A stretch of 64,000 nucleotides of DNA from Isoetes taiwanensis (Eukaryota > Streptophyta > Lycopodiopsida > Isoetales > Isoetaceae), in assembly GCA_021234155.1 (NCBI GenBank), contig JAJEKV010000039.1, forward strand, positions 4,136,745 through 4,200,744, read 5' to 3'. Below the pieces are notes generated by a model. It was given only the letters and a program-made list of their open reading frames with translations. It was not told the origin of the DNA and did no database searches. Positions 45,331 through 58,488 of the stretch are shown here, in pieces (the stretch's first letter is position 1; each line of letters begins with the position of its first letter). A program made the translations under genes and the position numbers.

Positions 45331-45855
45331 ATTTCTGTTAGTCCTGTGCCTCACGGTACGGGACTATTCATGCATCTGACGGACCAGGTCAAGAACAAGG
45401 ATCCATCGGTCGACCCGGGTCAGCCATCAAAGGCTCGGTGAAGACCAAGCGGCGGACCACGCGGTCAAAGCTGCGTCCGATCAACAAGAGCCCGCTCGGA
45501 CAAGTGACCGTCCACGCCAGCGTCGGCGTCGGCGTGATTCTAGGCACTTCAAGAGGCACCGCCAACATTCCTGCAAATCGGGGCCTCCTTTCGAGTCGAC
45601 GCAGAGATCGGTCGAGTGTCTATATTGGGCCAAAAGGCCATTGTACTATATATATGAGTAGAGCTAGCACATGAGTTTTTAGATGAGTTTTGAGTCTTGT
45701 CTCTCTTGGTCTTCTCTCGATTGCGAGAGCTCATGTATGTTCATCATTGATATCAAGGGAGCTTATTATTTTCCTCTCATTGTTCTCTTACGTTACGTTT
45801 TCTTCTTCTTGTTCTTTTCTTGCAAATCCCGCGTGACATAGTCCCCGGATTCTCT
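45331..45855 (+). promoter_or_regulatory. junction region with TATA-like box, possible LTR of module II, unit 1
   Basis: Between module I protease and module II gag there is a stretch starting near tgttagtcctgtgcctc, with a TATA-like actatatatatgag (about 45647) and a C/T-rich tract before ttgcaaatcccgcgtgacat. This would suit a 5' LTR of module II, but no second LTR copy is seen after its integrase, so the call is weak. The unit 2 equivalent is about 60311-60835. Confidence 0.35.
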
Positions 45856-45949
45856 GTTAGATCAAGGGTCCTCACGAGGAGGGCTGTCTTCTGGCGTTCG
45901 AACCGGACCCCAAACAACATCATTTTGCTGCCGGGTGCGATTCGATTTT

Positions 45950-47815
45950 TCCTTTCTTACATGCGCCATATGCGTCCGGAAATTTCACGCCCGGAAGAAC
46001 TTCTTTCCCAGACGGCGTCTCGCTTTGGGCGCCATCATAGAAGGGAAGCATGTTCGTGACATGTATGGATCGCGCTTATGACATTGAGGGAGGCCACATT
46101 CGGTCTAGGGCTCGGTCGGCGCCACCCACCCCCCTCGTGTCATGTCTCGTCCTAATTCTCCACCTCAAAGCGTGCAAACATTGCTCCTCCGACCTCGGTC
46201 TCCTCATCATTATCGGGAGCCCTATCCGGCTCCCACCGCTCAACCTTACTTTCACACCCCGAACATGCCTTCATCCATCGGGTCTTACGGCCATCGCCTC
46301 TGCCTTCACAACCATCATCTCCCTACGGGTGGGCGGGGATATCCACGGGTCTCTTTTGCTCCTCCCGGGGAATTTCCCTTCCCTACATTTCCCACCACTC
46401 TTCTGTTTTACAACCTTACCGACCTCAAAACCAATGATCGGGCACCTCCGGTACCTCCACCTCGGCAACCTCTTCATCCGGGTCTTTCGGGCACCATGCC
46501 ACCGCCAACTCCACCTCAATATCCTCATTATCATGTTCTGTCCAGCCCAACACTTTTACCTCTACCTTTCGGACCCTTAAGGCTGACTTATCCTACCTTT
46601 GGCAACACGAAGGCAAACCCTTAGACCAAAGTGCTCAGGGCCCACATGGAAGAATTTGAGGCTCGGGCTGTCCTAAATGGTCATGCGCAACCTCAACTGA
46701 AATTCCACATCTTTTTTCACCCCGCGGCTGCGTGGCTCCCCTCATCAATGGCTCATGTCCAACAAAAAGCCTTTGGAAACAAGATTGGTCGAAATGGCTT
46801 GCTTTTCTTTCTCACTATGGGACCACGGATGATGATCAACTTCATCTCAAGCAACTCAATGACCTTCAACAAGAGCCCACGGAGGCCGCCAGGGATTTTG
46901 CGGATCGACTTCACATTACGCTCAACAAACTCAAGGAGTACCCCACACGAGCGGATCTTGGTGCGGTTTCTCCAAGGACTTCCTCCGGCTATCCGACTCA
47001 TGACTAAATACCTCATAGAAGACTTTGGAGCGGGGCTATCGATCTTGTCAATCACTTTCGGTCAATGTTTCCTCCGGTGGCGTGGCTCTTGGGAGCTCCC
47101 TTTCATTCCACCGTCATGGTTCCCCAGGCGGGCTGTTCAACCTCAACCGCCAATCCAGCGGCCATGATCGGATCACGGTGCCATATGCGCAAATATCAAG
47201 GCCACTTGGCGAATGAGTGCAACTCCACCAATGGCCCGTCTCATTGTAAAAGATGCAACATGTGCAATCATGCCACGGAAGAGTGCACTCACACTCATCC
47301 TACACCTTTCCGTAACAAGATGGTTTATCAAGTGCAAACCACACCTCGGCATCAATCGCAATATCGGCTGACCACCCGCTGCGGATGCAACCCAATCAAC
47401 TCTATCGACAGCGGGGAGCAACAGCGGGGACCCAATACCGTCCTCCTTTTGATCCTTCAAAAGCTCACTTTGTTATCCTTTGTCAAGAATGGGGTCATAC
47501 CACCCACGGCGTGTCCTCAACTTCCACAAGTTCAAGTGCGGCTTCACGGCACAAATCGGACCACATCGGTCCGCCTCACGGCTTACCAACTCACGGATTG
47601 CTAATGGCAAACAAGGACCAGCGTCTGTTCTTGGAAGCCACCTCGCGCACCTCGGCAATCACGCTATCAACCAGCTCCACGCCAATCAACCTCGGATGGA
47701 TCAACAAGCACGGGGAAGAAATTTTTTGGGGCACTTAATCCTCCGGTTCAGCCATCAAATTGGGTTGGTTTGGTTTCACGCCGAACCGAGGCGTCCGTCC
47801 CTTAACCATTATTTC
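45950..47815 (+). pseudogene. gypsy module II gag, unit 1
   Basis: Same protein as 60953-62798 in unit 2, spread over all three frames by many small indels (for example near 46600, 46690, 46960 and 47100). The two zinc-knuckle-like segments (CKRCNMCNHATEECTH and the CQEWGHTT region) are still visible around 47240-47500. Confidence 0.75.
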
Positions 47816-50800
47816 TAAGGGCACGCATAACCTGCTTTTGCGGTCGATACCATTCCTCATGATGGCGAAAAAAGGTTCACTTTGCACTGATTTGGAGAAA
47901 CTCATGCCACATGTCATGCCTAAAGTTCGACAAAGCATTTCGAACCTCATGCAAAGCTGGTGAAGGCGCGACGTTAGCCAATGTTCATGCCACTACTCGA
48001 GCTCAACAAAGACAAAAACACCTTCCACGTCTCAACCTCCACGCTCTCGGACCTATCCAAATATAGGCTGGCTGGGGTTGACCTACTCAAAGAAGTTCTT
48101 TGCTTCATTACCCGCGCCTCCGGCACTGTGGATCAGTGAGATCCTTTTTTTCTCATGTGCCTCACGGAACTCCAAGAGGAACTAGCAAAAATCAAAATTC
48201 CTTTAAGTTTGGCCACAATTTTGAAACTCGTCACGCTCTCAAGGACCGGTTACCACTCCATTGTTTTGGTTGGGGTTGTTGCTACCTACCTCTACCCCAC
48301 GGTACATGCCACGGTGGGCAATCAACAAGTCAATCATGTTCAAATTGATGGAGGTAGCGCGGTCAATCTCATCGCGGATAAACTCGCAAACAGCGGGCAT
48401 CAAACAACTCTATCGTGCCCCATATGACATCAAATTGGCCAATGGCCATATCACGAGACCTCAAGGCATCGCCTCTTCTTCACATCAACATTGGTGATCT
48501 CAGATTCCCCTTGGAATTTGGTGTTTGGAAAGGCTGGAGAAGATCCGGTGATTATGAAATGTTGGTCGGCGGACCTTTTCTCCGCCGGGCCAAGAGTATC
48601 CATTCTTGGGCCCGCGGATCGAGTTAGTCATCCGCGGATGGTCACCTCAATGCCACCATGGACTTGGAAACGAGGCAAAATCATTTCCGTCGACAACGGC
48701 GAACCCTCTCTCTCCGACACAGGTCGAGGGGCGCCCGAGAATATCTATCGCGTTCGGGCTCCACTGCGAGTGCGCCTCTGTCATCCTACCCGAATATGCT
48801 GATCCTTGGGGAGAAATGACTCTTGATCGGGGACCGGCCGCGTGGCTGCTTTGCTTGACCCTTACGGCCTTGCAATCGAATCAGCGTGTTGATCACTTTT
48901 GGGATCTTTGAACTTCCCGCGGCTCTGTAGATGTACACCTTGTTTGTCATGAAGCAACCTGCAGCTTGATGACACTTTCGGCAACCTCTCTTTTTCACCA
49001 CAGCGAGTGCCCGCATCTGTTATGCTTCAACCTCACGCTCATATTGTCGGGACCGAGGAAGTTATCCCCATATTCGGACTCACGAAGTTGAGATTGTGGA
49101 TGTAGGCAACAATCGGCTGTCCGAATTGTCGCAAATCTTCCGACACCCTATCGTAACGGGGCCGTCCACGCTCTTCAAAAGTTCAAACACATTTTTCGCA
49201 CGGAGCTAGAGATCTTGGGGATCAACAAAACCTTGGGGAACTCACCATTCCTACCAAATCGATGCATGTCGGTATAGCAGCGGCGATGCGGCTCAACCCA
49301 AATTACCGTGATCGGCGTCAAAGGAGGAAATTGACAAACTCCTTCTTTGCCGGTTTGATCTATGAGGTCAAACATTACGAATGGGTGAGCCCCATTGTCA
49401 TTGCACTTTCGAACACAATGGTAAGATCCGGCGTTTTGCGTGGACTACCGAAAACTCAATCGGAGCCATGGGCGTGATCATTTTCCACTTCCCTTCACGG
49501 ACCGGGTTACGGAAGAGGTTCTTTGGACATGAGATGTACTCCTTCATGGATGGTTTTTTCGGCTACAATCAGATCTCAATCAAAGAATCGATCAACTCAA
49601 GACTACTTTCACCACCCGGGAAGCACTTTTGCCTACAAGGTGGTTCCTTTTGGATTATCAAACTCTCCATCCACGTTTCAGCGTATCATGCTCTCGTTTT
49701 TTTTCATGATTTTATGAAGGAAAATCCCTTCTTGCAAATTTTTCAAGATGACTTCTCGCCTACGGTTCCATGGCTGACCATTTGGATAAATTGGAACTTC
49801 GTCTTTGAGAAATGTGATGAGTCAGGCATTAGTCTCAATCAGGAGAAATGCACCTTTTGTGTCACCTCGGGTGTTACTGTTAGGACACGTTGTCGAAAGC
49901 GGTATCACCACGAGATCCTGCCAAAATCGATTATTGTGCTCAAAGCTCAAGCACCGGCCAATATCAAGGAGACACGCTCTTTCTGGGTAAGGTCAATTAT
50001 TACTCCACCTTCATTTCACGGACTAGCGACCATTGCGGATCCCATTCATAAACTCACGGGTGATGAATCCACAGGCTTGGAATTCCCGGCGGATCTTCGC
50101 TTTCAACGATTGAAGCTTTTGCTTACTCGGCCCGGTTCTTGTTCCTCCTCAATGGGACAAGCCCTTTCATGTTCATGCCGATGTCCGGCGTTTTGCTATT
50201 AATTTGTTCTTTCTCAAGAATATGATCGCTGCCGACAAACCAAACCGCTTCGCCCGGCCGAAAACTCAATTACGCTGAGCGCAACTATTACGCCCACAGG
50301 CGTGAAGCTTTGGGTCTCATTTTACGTGTCCAAGCGCTTCCGTCACTACCTTTTGGGCGGTCGGATCAAATTCTTTGTTGACCACCAAGCACTCCTTTAT
50401 TTGATCAACAAATCCCGCCCACGGGCGCATTGCTCGTTGGGTCCTTCTTCTCAAGAATTTGCTCCTTTTGAAATTGTTCACAAAAGGCCAAATCTCATGT
50501 TGTCGGATTATCTTTCACGCATCCACCACGGATGATCCCTCCACCGGAGTCTCGGGCGCCTTTCACGGCGCTCAGCGCTTTTTAGTCACGGCAACACCAC
50601 ATTGGTTCCATGACTTTCAGCGAGTACCTCCTCACGGAGCTCTTCCACCCGAGGACATGGCTCTCTCATGCCAAGCGACAATCCCGTCGTCATCAATTTC
50701 TCGCGACGTCCGTGACTACACCATGGTTGCGGGACATCTTTACAAAAGGGTAAGGATACCATCCTTCGGCTGTGTTCTACCTCATGAAGTTCCGGATATT

Positions 50801-51931
50801 GTCCGGAAGCTCATCAAGGGCTCGGTGGTGGTCATTTTCATGGTGACACCACGGCACGCCAAAATCCTTTCTAGCTGGGTATTTTTGGCCCACGCTCTTC
50901 AAAGGCGCTCACGCGCCCGCGCGTGTGATGCTTGCCCGGCGTGTGGGGCGGCCCACGACCCGTGGCGCTCTTCCCTTGACGCCGGTCGCCGCGCCACTTC
51001 CCTTCGACAAATGGGGAATGGATTTTGTGGGACCCATCGATCCTCTGCGGCAAGCGGCACACCCATGCCCGCTACATTACAGTTCTCACCGACTACGGCT
51101 ACTAAATGGGCGGAAGCTTTGCGCACTTCCGACAACAACTGCGGCAAGCACAGCCAAGGTCCTCTATCAACAAATTATCCGCGATTTGATCGGCCCCGGG
51201 GCTGGTCGGTGATCGTGGTGTCCATTTATCAATCATACCATCAAGGAGCTGACGGATTATCTCGATACATCATCACAAGAGCACACCTTACTATCCTCAA
51301 GGTAATGGTTTGGCGAAAGCACCCACAAAACTACGGTCACAATTCTCAAGAAAATTTGTGGACGCTTCGCCTGCAGCCCGGCAAACAAAGCTTCCCTCTT
51401 GTTCTTTGGGCCTACAATACTTGTTTCAAAATAGCTCTGAGGTCACACTCCTTTCAAATTGGTTTATGGTCGGGGAAGCTCTCATGCCGTTTGAATACAT
51501 CCTACCCACTCTATGTTTTTCAACTCAAGCTCGCCCATAATCCGCTTCTTTGACTCAAAGAAAGGGTCTATCAATTGGAACAGTTGGATGAACTTAGAAG
51601 GGATGCTTATATTCGTGTTCTTCATGGACAACAGTTGCAAAAATCTTTACATGACAAACAACTGAAGACAAAAACATTCAACGAAGGAGATTTGGTTCTT
51701 CTTTATGATTCTCGGTACAAAAATTTTCCGGGTAAACTTAAGTTTCGTTGGCTTGGCCCTTATCAAATTGTTCAAGTGGTTCGACCCAGCATTTTCAAAC
51801 TGGCTGAGTTAGATGGCACTCCATTACCTACACTGGTTAATGGCTTCCGCCTCAAAACATTTCATCACACAGAAAGCGACAATCAACAAACAGATGCCGT
51901 TCAAGACACAACCACAACCGAAAGTGACTAA
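47816..51931 (+). pseudogene. gypsy module II pol: protease, RT, RNase H, integrase, unit 1
   Basis: In order: protease motif VQIDGGSAVNLI (48155-48427; D-G-G-S form); RT pieces KHYEWVSPIVIAL (49262-49477), MDGFFGYNQISIK and FAYKVVPFGLSNSPSTFQRI (49500-49717), with FQDDF in place of the usual YxDD box; thumb region with SGITT; RNase H/tether (50302-50535, RHYLLGGRIKFFVDHQALLY and NLMLSDYLSRIHHG); integrase (PLPFDKWGMDFVGPIDPL at 50990; later frames broken); and an intact integrase C-terminus at 51575-51931 (KFRWLGPYQIVQVVRPSIFK). Many frameshifts. RT before integrase assigns it to Ty3/gypsy. No chromodomain is seen. Confidence 0.85.
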
Positions 51932-52865
51932 AACAGTGGCATATTATATTATAGGTGGAATTTTTTACAAAATGTGGGCACAGCCCAGCTATTTCCGCTA
52001 TGGGCACTGCCCTATATACAAAAAGCGGACTCGAGCCCTATCTACTAAGTCCTAAGAAGAAAAACCCTCTACTCGGGTTGGGGCGAGAGGTGATCTTGCG
52101 CAGGATGTGGTAGAGGTAAACTTTCGGGGTCCCAATGAAGGTGCGAGAACCACCTCCATCCCGTTGGTATGAGGATCGGGATGTTCACCATCGAGAACAC
52201 CACCATCCATTCTCGAGCCCACGATTGTGGCGGCGCCCGAGGTCCGGACAATTCATTTTGCAAGTAATCCACTCTTGGCGGTTAGTGGGCATCGATGCGG
52301 TCTCGTTCAAACCGGCGGCGGCCATCATGCCGGCGCCATCGAATGTCTTCGCTTCACTCCGGTTCGTCTTATATAGCCAACCAAGGAACTCCTTGTCGGC
52401 GTGGACCAATCAAAAAATCGCCAGCGTGTTTTGCAATGCAAAATTTGTTTCTAAGCAGAGAATCTGTTCTCCGCCGCATATCTAGCCATGGTACCCTCTG
52501 ACACATTCGTTTAATGATATCCCACTTCGAGTTGCCAGTATTAAATGCCATTGCTTCTTTTCATACCCGTCACCCATTAATATATGTCCTTTGGCCACCT
52601 GTCACATCCGATCATTTTCTCACGTCTCATCTCCACTGGTTCATTACTTCTCCCTTGGTTGTTTGGGGACTTAGCCAAATTTTTGCCTCTCATCCCCTCC
52701 TTGGCATCTTTCGACAACTGGCACCATCAACGGTTACCGTTTCGCCCTCATCATGACCCTTCGCCCACATTTGCGCGCCCTAAACCTTTTCATCTCTCTG
52801 CGCCTTCGTCCTCCGTTCTTTGCCTTCGTCCTCCGCCTTTGAATCACTGTTCTTTTCCGCTAATC
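51932..52865. other. stretch between pol and the next ORF
   Basis: Contains several short open frames on both strands without a family signal. If module II is an LTR element, its 3' LTR should lie near here, but I do not see a copy of the 45.33-45.85 kb sequence. Confidence 0.3.
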
Positions 52866-52871
52866 TTTGCC

Positions 52872-53880
52872 ATGGCTGCACCAAAATTTTCTACACTTCA
52901 AACTCTTTGCTCGGGAACCGGCTCTTTCGAAGTCAGTATCTTTCTTGGCCCACTTTCAGGTGAAGCCCTTGTTGGCCGAATCGTCGTGTGGTCGTGAGCG
53001 CCCGAGAAACTTTTTCTGAATTCTCTCAAATGGAACTTCCGGCTCCGAATCGACCCGGTTAGGCGGTTCATCGCTAACATCGTCAACGCCCGCATGGCTA
53101 CACCACGATGGTCGATGGCACCACCATTTCGCTAACTTCAAAGACCTGATTTACGAGGTATTCCATATTCCTTTGCAAACCCCTTGTTTATCTTGGTCTG
53201 CCATACAGGATCTCGATGTCACTGAGTTTGGTGCTCCTGCTTATCATGCAAATGTGCATCGCCTGACCAATATTGACAAGCCCCATGAGACCTTTGTTAA
53301 GTTTCTGTGGCGCAAGTTCCTTGGGTATTCTATCAAGAACACCCATATCAATAAACCTTTCTATAATATAGTGGTCACTGCTACTCGCTCAACCCACCAC
53401 ATTGATTGGCCCCAATTGCTGTTCTACCGTCTTCTCCAAGAAGTGGACCGTCTTCGGGCTGCCACTTCTATTTCTGAAGTTTCTGTGGGAGGCCACCTTC
53501 AAGCCATTATCCGTCATTACTTTCCTCCCACACCTCCTCCTTCTCATGATTCCACTCAGCGGTCCCTTCCTCAGACTCACCAAGTCGGCACTTCACGCCC
53601 TTCTTCCTCTGGTCATGTCAAAATTCCGCACTCCCATGTCACTGTCTCCTCCTCCGCTACAGAATCCAAGCATTCCAGTTCACACCATGTCTCACAAACA
53701 TCGCAAACCAGGCAACAGCAGGCTCCACCACCACAGCACCCTCGTTAGCTGTTGTATCAGTATCAGCAGGATGCTCAAGCTGCTGTTCTAAAGTTACAAG
53801 AATCCCAAGAAGCTCTTATGAATGGGGTTCACACGGCCCTGACGGCCTCAGATGCGGTTCACAGTGACCTTCAAGCTGCC
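52872..53880 (+). pseudogene. ORF downstream of gypsy pol, plant transposon protein-like
   Basis: A start at 52872 (MAAPKFSTLQTLCSGTGSFE) leads, after frame breaks near 53000 and 53170, into 53173-53748: LDVTEFGAPAYHANVHRLTN, FVKFLWRKFLGYSIKNTHIN, HIDWPQLLFYRLLQEVDRLR, then a long Ser/His/Pro-rich tail. It resembles the loosely defined putative plant transposon proteins found beside plant retroelements, but I cannot name a family with certainty. The last ~130 bases (a helical HTALTASDAVHSDLQAA segment) run into the hairpin array of unit 2, so its 3' end is cut by the duplication junction. Confidence 0.45.
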
Positions 53881-54190
53881 GTCCTCTGAGATCCCGGGGC
53901 GAAATATTTTTTTATTTTTTTTTCTCTAAGGGTCCCCATTTTTTTTTTTTAATTTCTCCCGGAGCCTGCATGGTGATCTCGGAGGACGGCATCGTCTGCA
54001 TGGTGATCCCGTTCTCTGGGATCACCATCTGGCCGGGATCACCATCTGGCGATGACGTTCTCCAGGATCACCATCTGGCGGACGGAATCTTTTTTTATTT
54101 TTGTTTCGCTAAGGGTTGAAGGTTTTATTTTAAATTTCTCCCCTCTGTGAACTGGGGATTCCGGAGGTGTTCAAATTTGGGGATCCCAGA
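53877..54190. repeat. partial hairpin array at the start of unit 2
   Basis: The last type B and type A modules of the 37.55-39.25 kb array are present again (copy of 38914-39240), directly after the 52.87-53.88 kb ORF. This shows the duplication breakpoint lies inside the array. Confidence 0.85.
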
Positions 54191-54627
54191 GGGGTTCAAA
54201 TTCAGAGCGCCTGTTTCAATGGTTGGGAAAGGATTGAATGGTTTCAGTGTTTTGCAATGACTAACAGCGGATCCAAATTGAAAACTGAAAAGTAAACAAG
54301 GAGAGAAGTGAAAAGGGAAGCAAATTACCACTTCAATTAATCAAACAGAGTGATTTGGATTCACAATTTCAAACAAAGGGGACAATTTACATGTTCTGAA
54401 CAAATCAGGGACCATTCAGCATCAACCGGGTCACCACCCGAGAAAACTGGTTGCTATCTTCAAGCAAGTAGAAAGTCGATTTTCCAGCAGTGACACGGTC
54501 ACTTAACTTCTGCAGCATCAACTTAAAGCCAGCCCTCAAATTGTCCATGTCTTCTTTGGCAAACCAGTCCCGGTGAATCACCATCTGGAGTCAGTAGATT
54601 GTAAGTGGGGAATCCATAATAATCTCA

Positions 54628-56110
54628 CTAAACAAAAACAAGACTATTATCACTCACATCATTCTCCTTGTTGTACATCTCTCTGATGAATTTTTGAACA
54701 TAGCCAATAACATAGATGCCACAGTCCTGGTTGTTGTGCTGTTGTGGAGCTTCCATCGAAATACAAGGTGCATTATGCAATGCTGATGCCTCATGCTTCC
54801 ACCTCATGAATACATCACTTAAGAACCTGCAAGTATTGTCATTAGAATACAGCATTGAAAACATAGATTGAATATATTGAAATTGGCAAAAGGCACACTC
54901 ACAAGGTGATGAACCCTCGGACTGAAGCATGGAGGGGTTCATAGGAATCGAAATGCAGTATGCAAGGGCAGGGCTTCTTCAGCTTCTGGCATGCCAAAGG
55001 ATCAGCTACCAAAATGAACAGGCTCCAATGGCCACTGCAAAACACTAGCTGCAATAAGTTCAAACTATAACTAGCAATGCAATAAAGAATTCGGAGTCCC
55101 AATCCCAAATTACCTTGCGTTAACCGGGATGTAGTAGAACTGTGCATACTGGATTTTCCAATGCGCCATACCAAACGGGGACCGTGGAATTAGCTTCACA
55201 AACTGCTCCTAAGCAGCACACAGCCCTGGTTTCAATCCATTTAGGAACATACCAAAAGCAGCAGGGTGCAGGAGGACATGGTGACAGCATTTTTGAGCCG
55301 GAATAGAGTGTGCAAGAACCCTGCCAAAACTGAATTTAGCTTACCATGCAAGAAATAAAAAAAGGACAACACACTTACAGTAAATAAGCTCCTAACCAAT
55401 CGGCATCGATCTCAGAATCCTTACAACCAAGGGCATCTGGAATAGTGGAGACTTTGAGGGCCTCTGCCTCAGAGATGTGGAATTCAACATCGGATGATTT
55501 GCTGCCCACCTTCAACAGAGGACTTTGGACCACAATTGGATAATTTAGAGAAAATTTAAACTGCCAAAAAGCTCCCTTCTAATCCCTCTGTCATATGATA
55601 TTAGAGCTTCAAAGAAGTAGGGATCCAGCACATACAAATACCACATTTTTATCTTGCTCGGGGTCGAGGGGGCCAATTCATCTACAGTTGCAGGCTCATC
55701 CTCTGATTCTTCATGCACAATCTGGTTTGGAGCCATCTGATCTGCATCCCTCTGGGCCTGCACAAAAATCCGCTTCCTTGGGGTACCCTGCCGAGTTGGG
55801 GTGTTCGAATTTGGGGTTTTGGGAGGAGGGGAACTAAAATCACGTGTCTTCGCAGCCTCTACCTCCGCACTCACATCATCATCGTCCAATTGGCGCTGTT
55901 CAGAGCTCAAATCACCAAAAAAACCTTATCTTCCAAATTGCCATGCTGGCTCCTAATCTTTGCCTTGATCTCCCTTATCCGCTCTTCCTGTAATTCACGT
56001 TCTTTGGCCTCCTTTCTCGCAAGACCAAGTGCAGTTTATGAACTTCGTTGGTCGTGTCATCAAGAAGGCGAGGGCGATTTGGTCATCTGCCATACGCTCT
56101 GCCGAAACCA
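54628..56110 (-). CDS. Ulp1-type (C48) cysteine protease gene, unit 2
   Basis: Second copy of the gene at 39664-41128, with the same exons and catalytic residues (HWSL, HFDSYE, NQDCG). It differs by a few changes: IRGF becomes VRGF, and the first exon (about 55910-56090) is altered near the gcaagaccaagtgcag stretch, which removes the clean MADDQ start seen in unit 1. The T-run frame break is shared. Confidence 0.75.
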
Positions 56111-56125
56111 GGGTAAGACTATCCT

Positions 56126-58488
56126 GAGCCCTTACTAGACATTGTATGGAGTTGTTGTAAAGTCATAAATGATGCTATTAATTATGCATTTACAAATGCA
56201 ATTGTTGTTGTCTTTAAATTGGGTAATAACATTGTCCTAAATATTTGCAAAGACGATTTTTGCACAAGGGACCAAAAATGAAGTGTGAATATTAGTGAGA
56301 TTTGATTGTTATAAGTACTTCAATTTTAACTTATGTATTATGTTCGATCACAACTTTGAGGCGTACAATGTTTTTCACTGAGTAACCTAGAATTTAAGGA
56401 TTTCTAGTTGACAAGTTTCAACAATTCTGTTACATTGTCTAGATATTTTTATATTTCCAAGCAAATATTAGTGCATGTAAGGATAGTTTATTGTTCCAAT
56501 AATGATAAGAAATTGCCTCCGACTTGATATACAAAATGAAAATTGTCTTTTACTTGATATGCAAAATGACATCAACATGTAACGAAAGAGTGCACAGCAT
56601 TTACATCCAACATCTATCCAATTCATCAATCTTCATAGAATTGTCTATTTCTTTCTGTTCTAGACCTTTAGAAATGCTATTTCTGCTTATTTCTTATTAA
56701 ATGGCCATCAAAATTGTCAAAGCAATCCTTTCAAGACAATCTTAGACTTTTAGAAGCTTGTTGTTGGCATTGCTTGTCAAGTTTTTCATACCCCAAGGAA
56801 TGCTTATGCCAATGCCTATGAACGACTTGTGTGCAATCACAATGCCTTGCACAAGTTTTAATATGACATTGAGATACATATTGACAATTTTCAGTGTCTG
56901 AGATATTTCAATGCCATTATGGAAATCTACAGGTAGCAACGATGGTAAGCCACCCACTTTAGGGATGCTCACCTTTCGCAATGCTTTAAAATAGACCCTT
57001 ACCTAAGATATTTAAGATATTTAAACCCCTATAATATGCTATTTCATACTAGGCTTTACACAAATTTACCAACATAAAATGTGTCATTCCACGTTTGTCA
57101 TCCCACATTAACGTCCCCTAAGCTAATAATTACGAAGATGCACTATAACATTAGAACTAAAGAACATGCTGCCTCTCCTATTTCAATGACCACACCAAAT
57201 CAAATAATATTATATTACCTCGTACAACAACATACACATTAATCTTTACAAAATGGTCGTAAATTTGGCGTAACACGGCCAATAACCCACTAAATATTTA
57301 TTGCCCATCCTCAACTACCAACTCGATGTCCTTGGATCCTGTAAATCGAAACAACCCATCAAATCTCAGTCCAAATTCAAACAATCAATGGTTTTTTCCG
57401 AGTTCCCTAAATGCGACTTTTTACAGCAATTTGTGCATTTTTATAGCCTGTTTTGCTGCAATGACGAGAAATTTGGATCCAAATTGGAACCTTGATGTCA
57501 TATTGCGGTCCGATGAAGATCGACAGTGAAGAAATCAAAACCCCACTTCCACTGCAAATGCTGTTCAGAAAGAAATAGAATTTACCTTTGACCGATGTCG
57601 AAGCATACCGACATGTAGAAACCGTAGAAATAATAGATACTCCGTCACTAACCATTGCCATATCCAGTTAAATTGTCAAAGGTATAACTCTATGCTTTTT
57701 TCAGAAGGAATGTATAACACAAGAATTCTAGATTTTCAAATCCCAATCCTTGATTTTTCTTCCTTTTCTGCCCATAACAAATGTTAGGCGTATTCCTCTT
57801 CCAAGCCCAAAACTAGTGTTCTCCTCCCAAGCCGCCCTTTTTTTATGGTTCCTGCCAACATGGCAATATTTTCTAGTCTTAGGAATACTAAGGTGCACCA
57901 TAACCTTTTAGAACTAGAAAAACGTGATGGCGCAGATACATTTTGGTGCAACATAAATGTAACATAGAATCTCTCCATATCTTTCTACTAATAGAAGATA
58001 TCACAACAGGAGGAAGCTGGCGAACAAAGACTAAGCAAGGTATATTTATTCAAAGTTTTCATCCCATATATATTTTGATACATGGGAACCAATGCTCCCT
58101 CTACATGTCGCACACTTGGGTTCGACCCCCAAGGGTGCACAAGCACTGGCGCCGGCTTTGCCGGCGGGTCCTTGCATGTTACGGTGTCTCATTTTTAGTG
58201 TCCTTTTGTCCACCTAAATTAGCACTATTTTTTAGTATTATGGGAAGAGGAAAATTCAAAATTAACGAGAATATCAGGGGGTGGTTGATTCCCCCTTTCT
58301 CGAGGGAGAGAGATCTCGTTTCTTTCTTTCTTTCCTTCCATTTTTTGTTCAGGCTTCTTGTGATCCAATGACTAATGACGAAGACAGGAGGCCAAAATGG
58401 CATTTGCAGAAGCAACAACAAAGAGCAAGCAAGATGAGGCAACAATTGTCAAATGAAATTTTAGATTGGAGTATTGAGCACTCAAAAA
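56126..58488. other. non-coding stretch between the protease gene and the gypsy LTR, unit 2
   Basis: Copy of 41160-43523 and almost identical to it. No gene supported. Confidence 0.4.

Larger units (their letters stand above)
38914..53876. repeat. unit 1 of a 14,963-base direct tandem duplication
   Basis: It starts inside the hairpin array (tgccgtcctctgagatcccg) and ends where the same bases recur at 53877. It holds a Ulp1-type gene, a gypsy LTR with gag and protease, a second gypsy gag-pol and a downstream ORF. Matching landmarks with unit 2 keep offsets of about 14,961-14,972 along the whole length. Unit 1 carries more frame breaks than unit 2. Confidence 0.9.
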
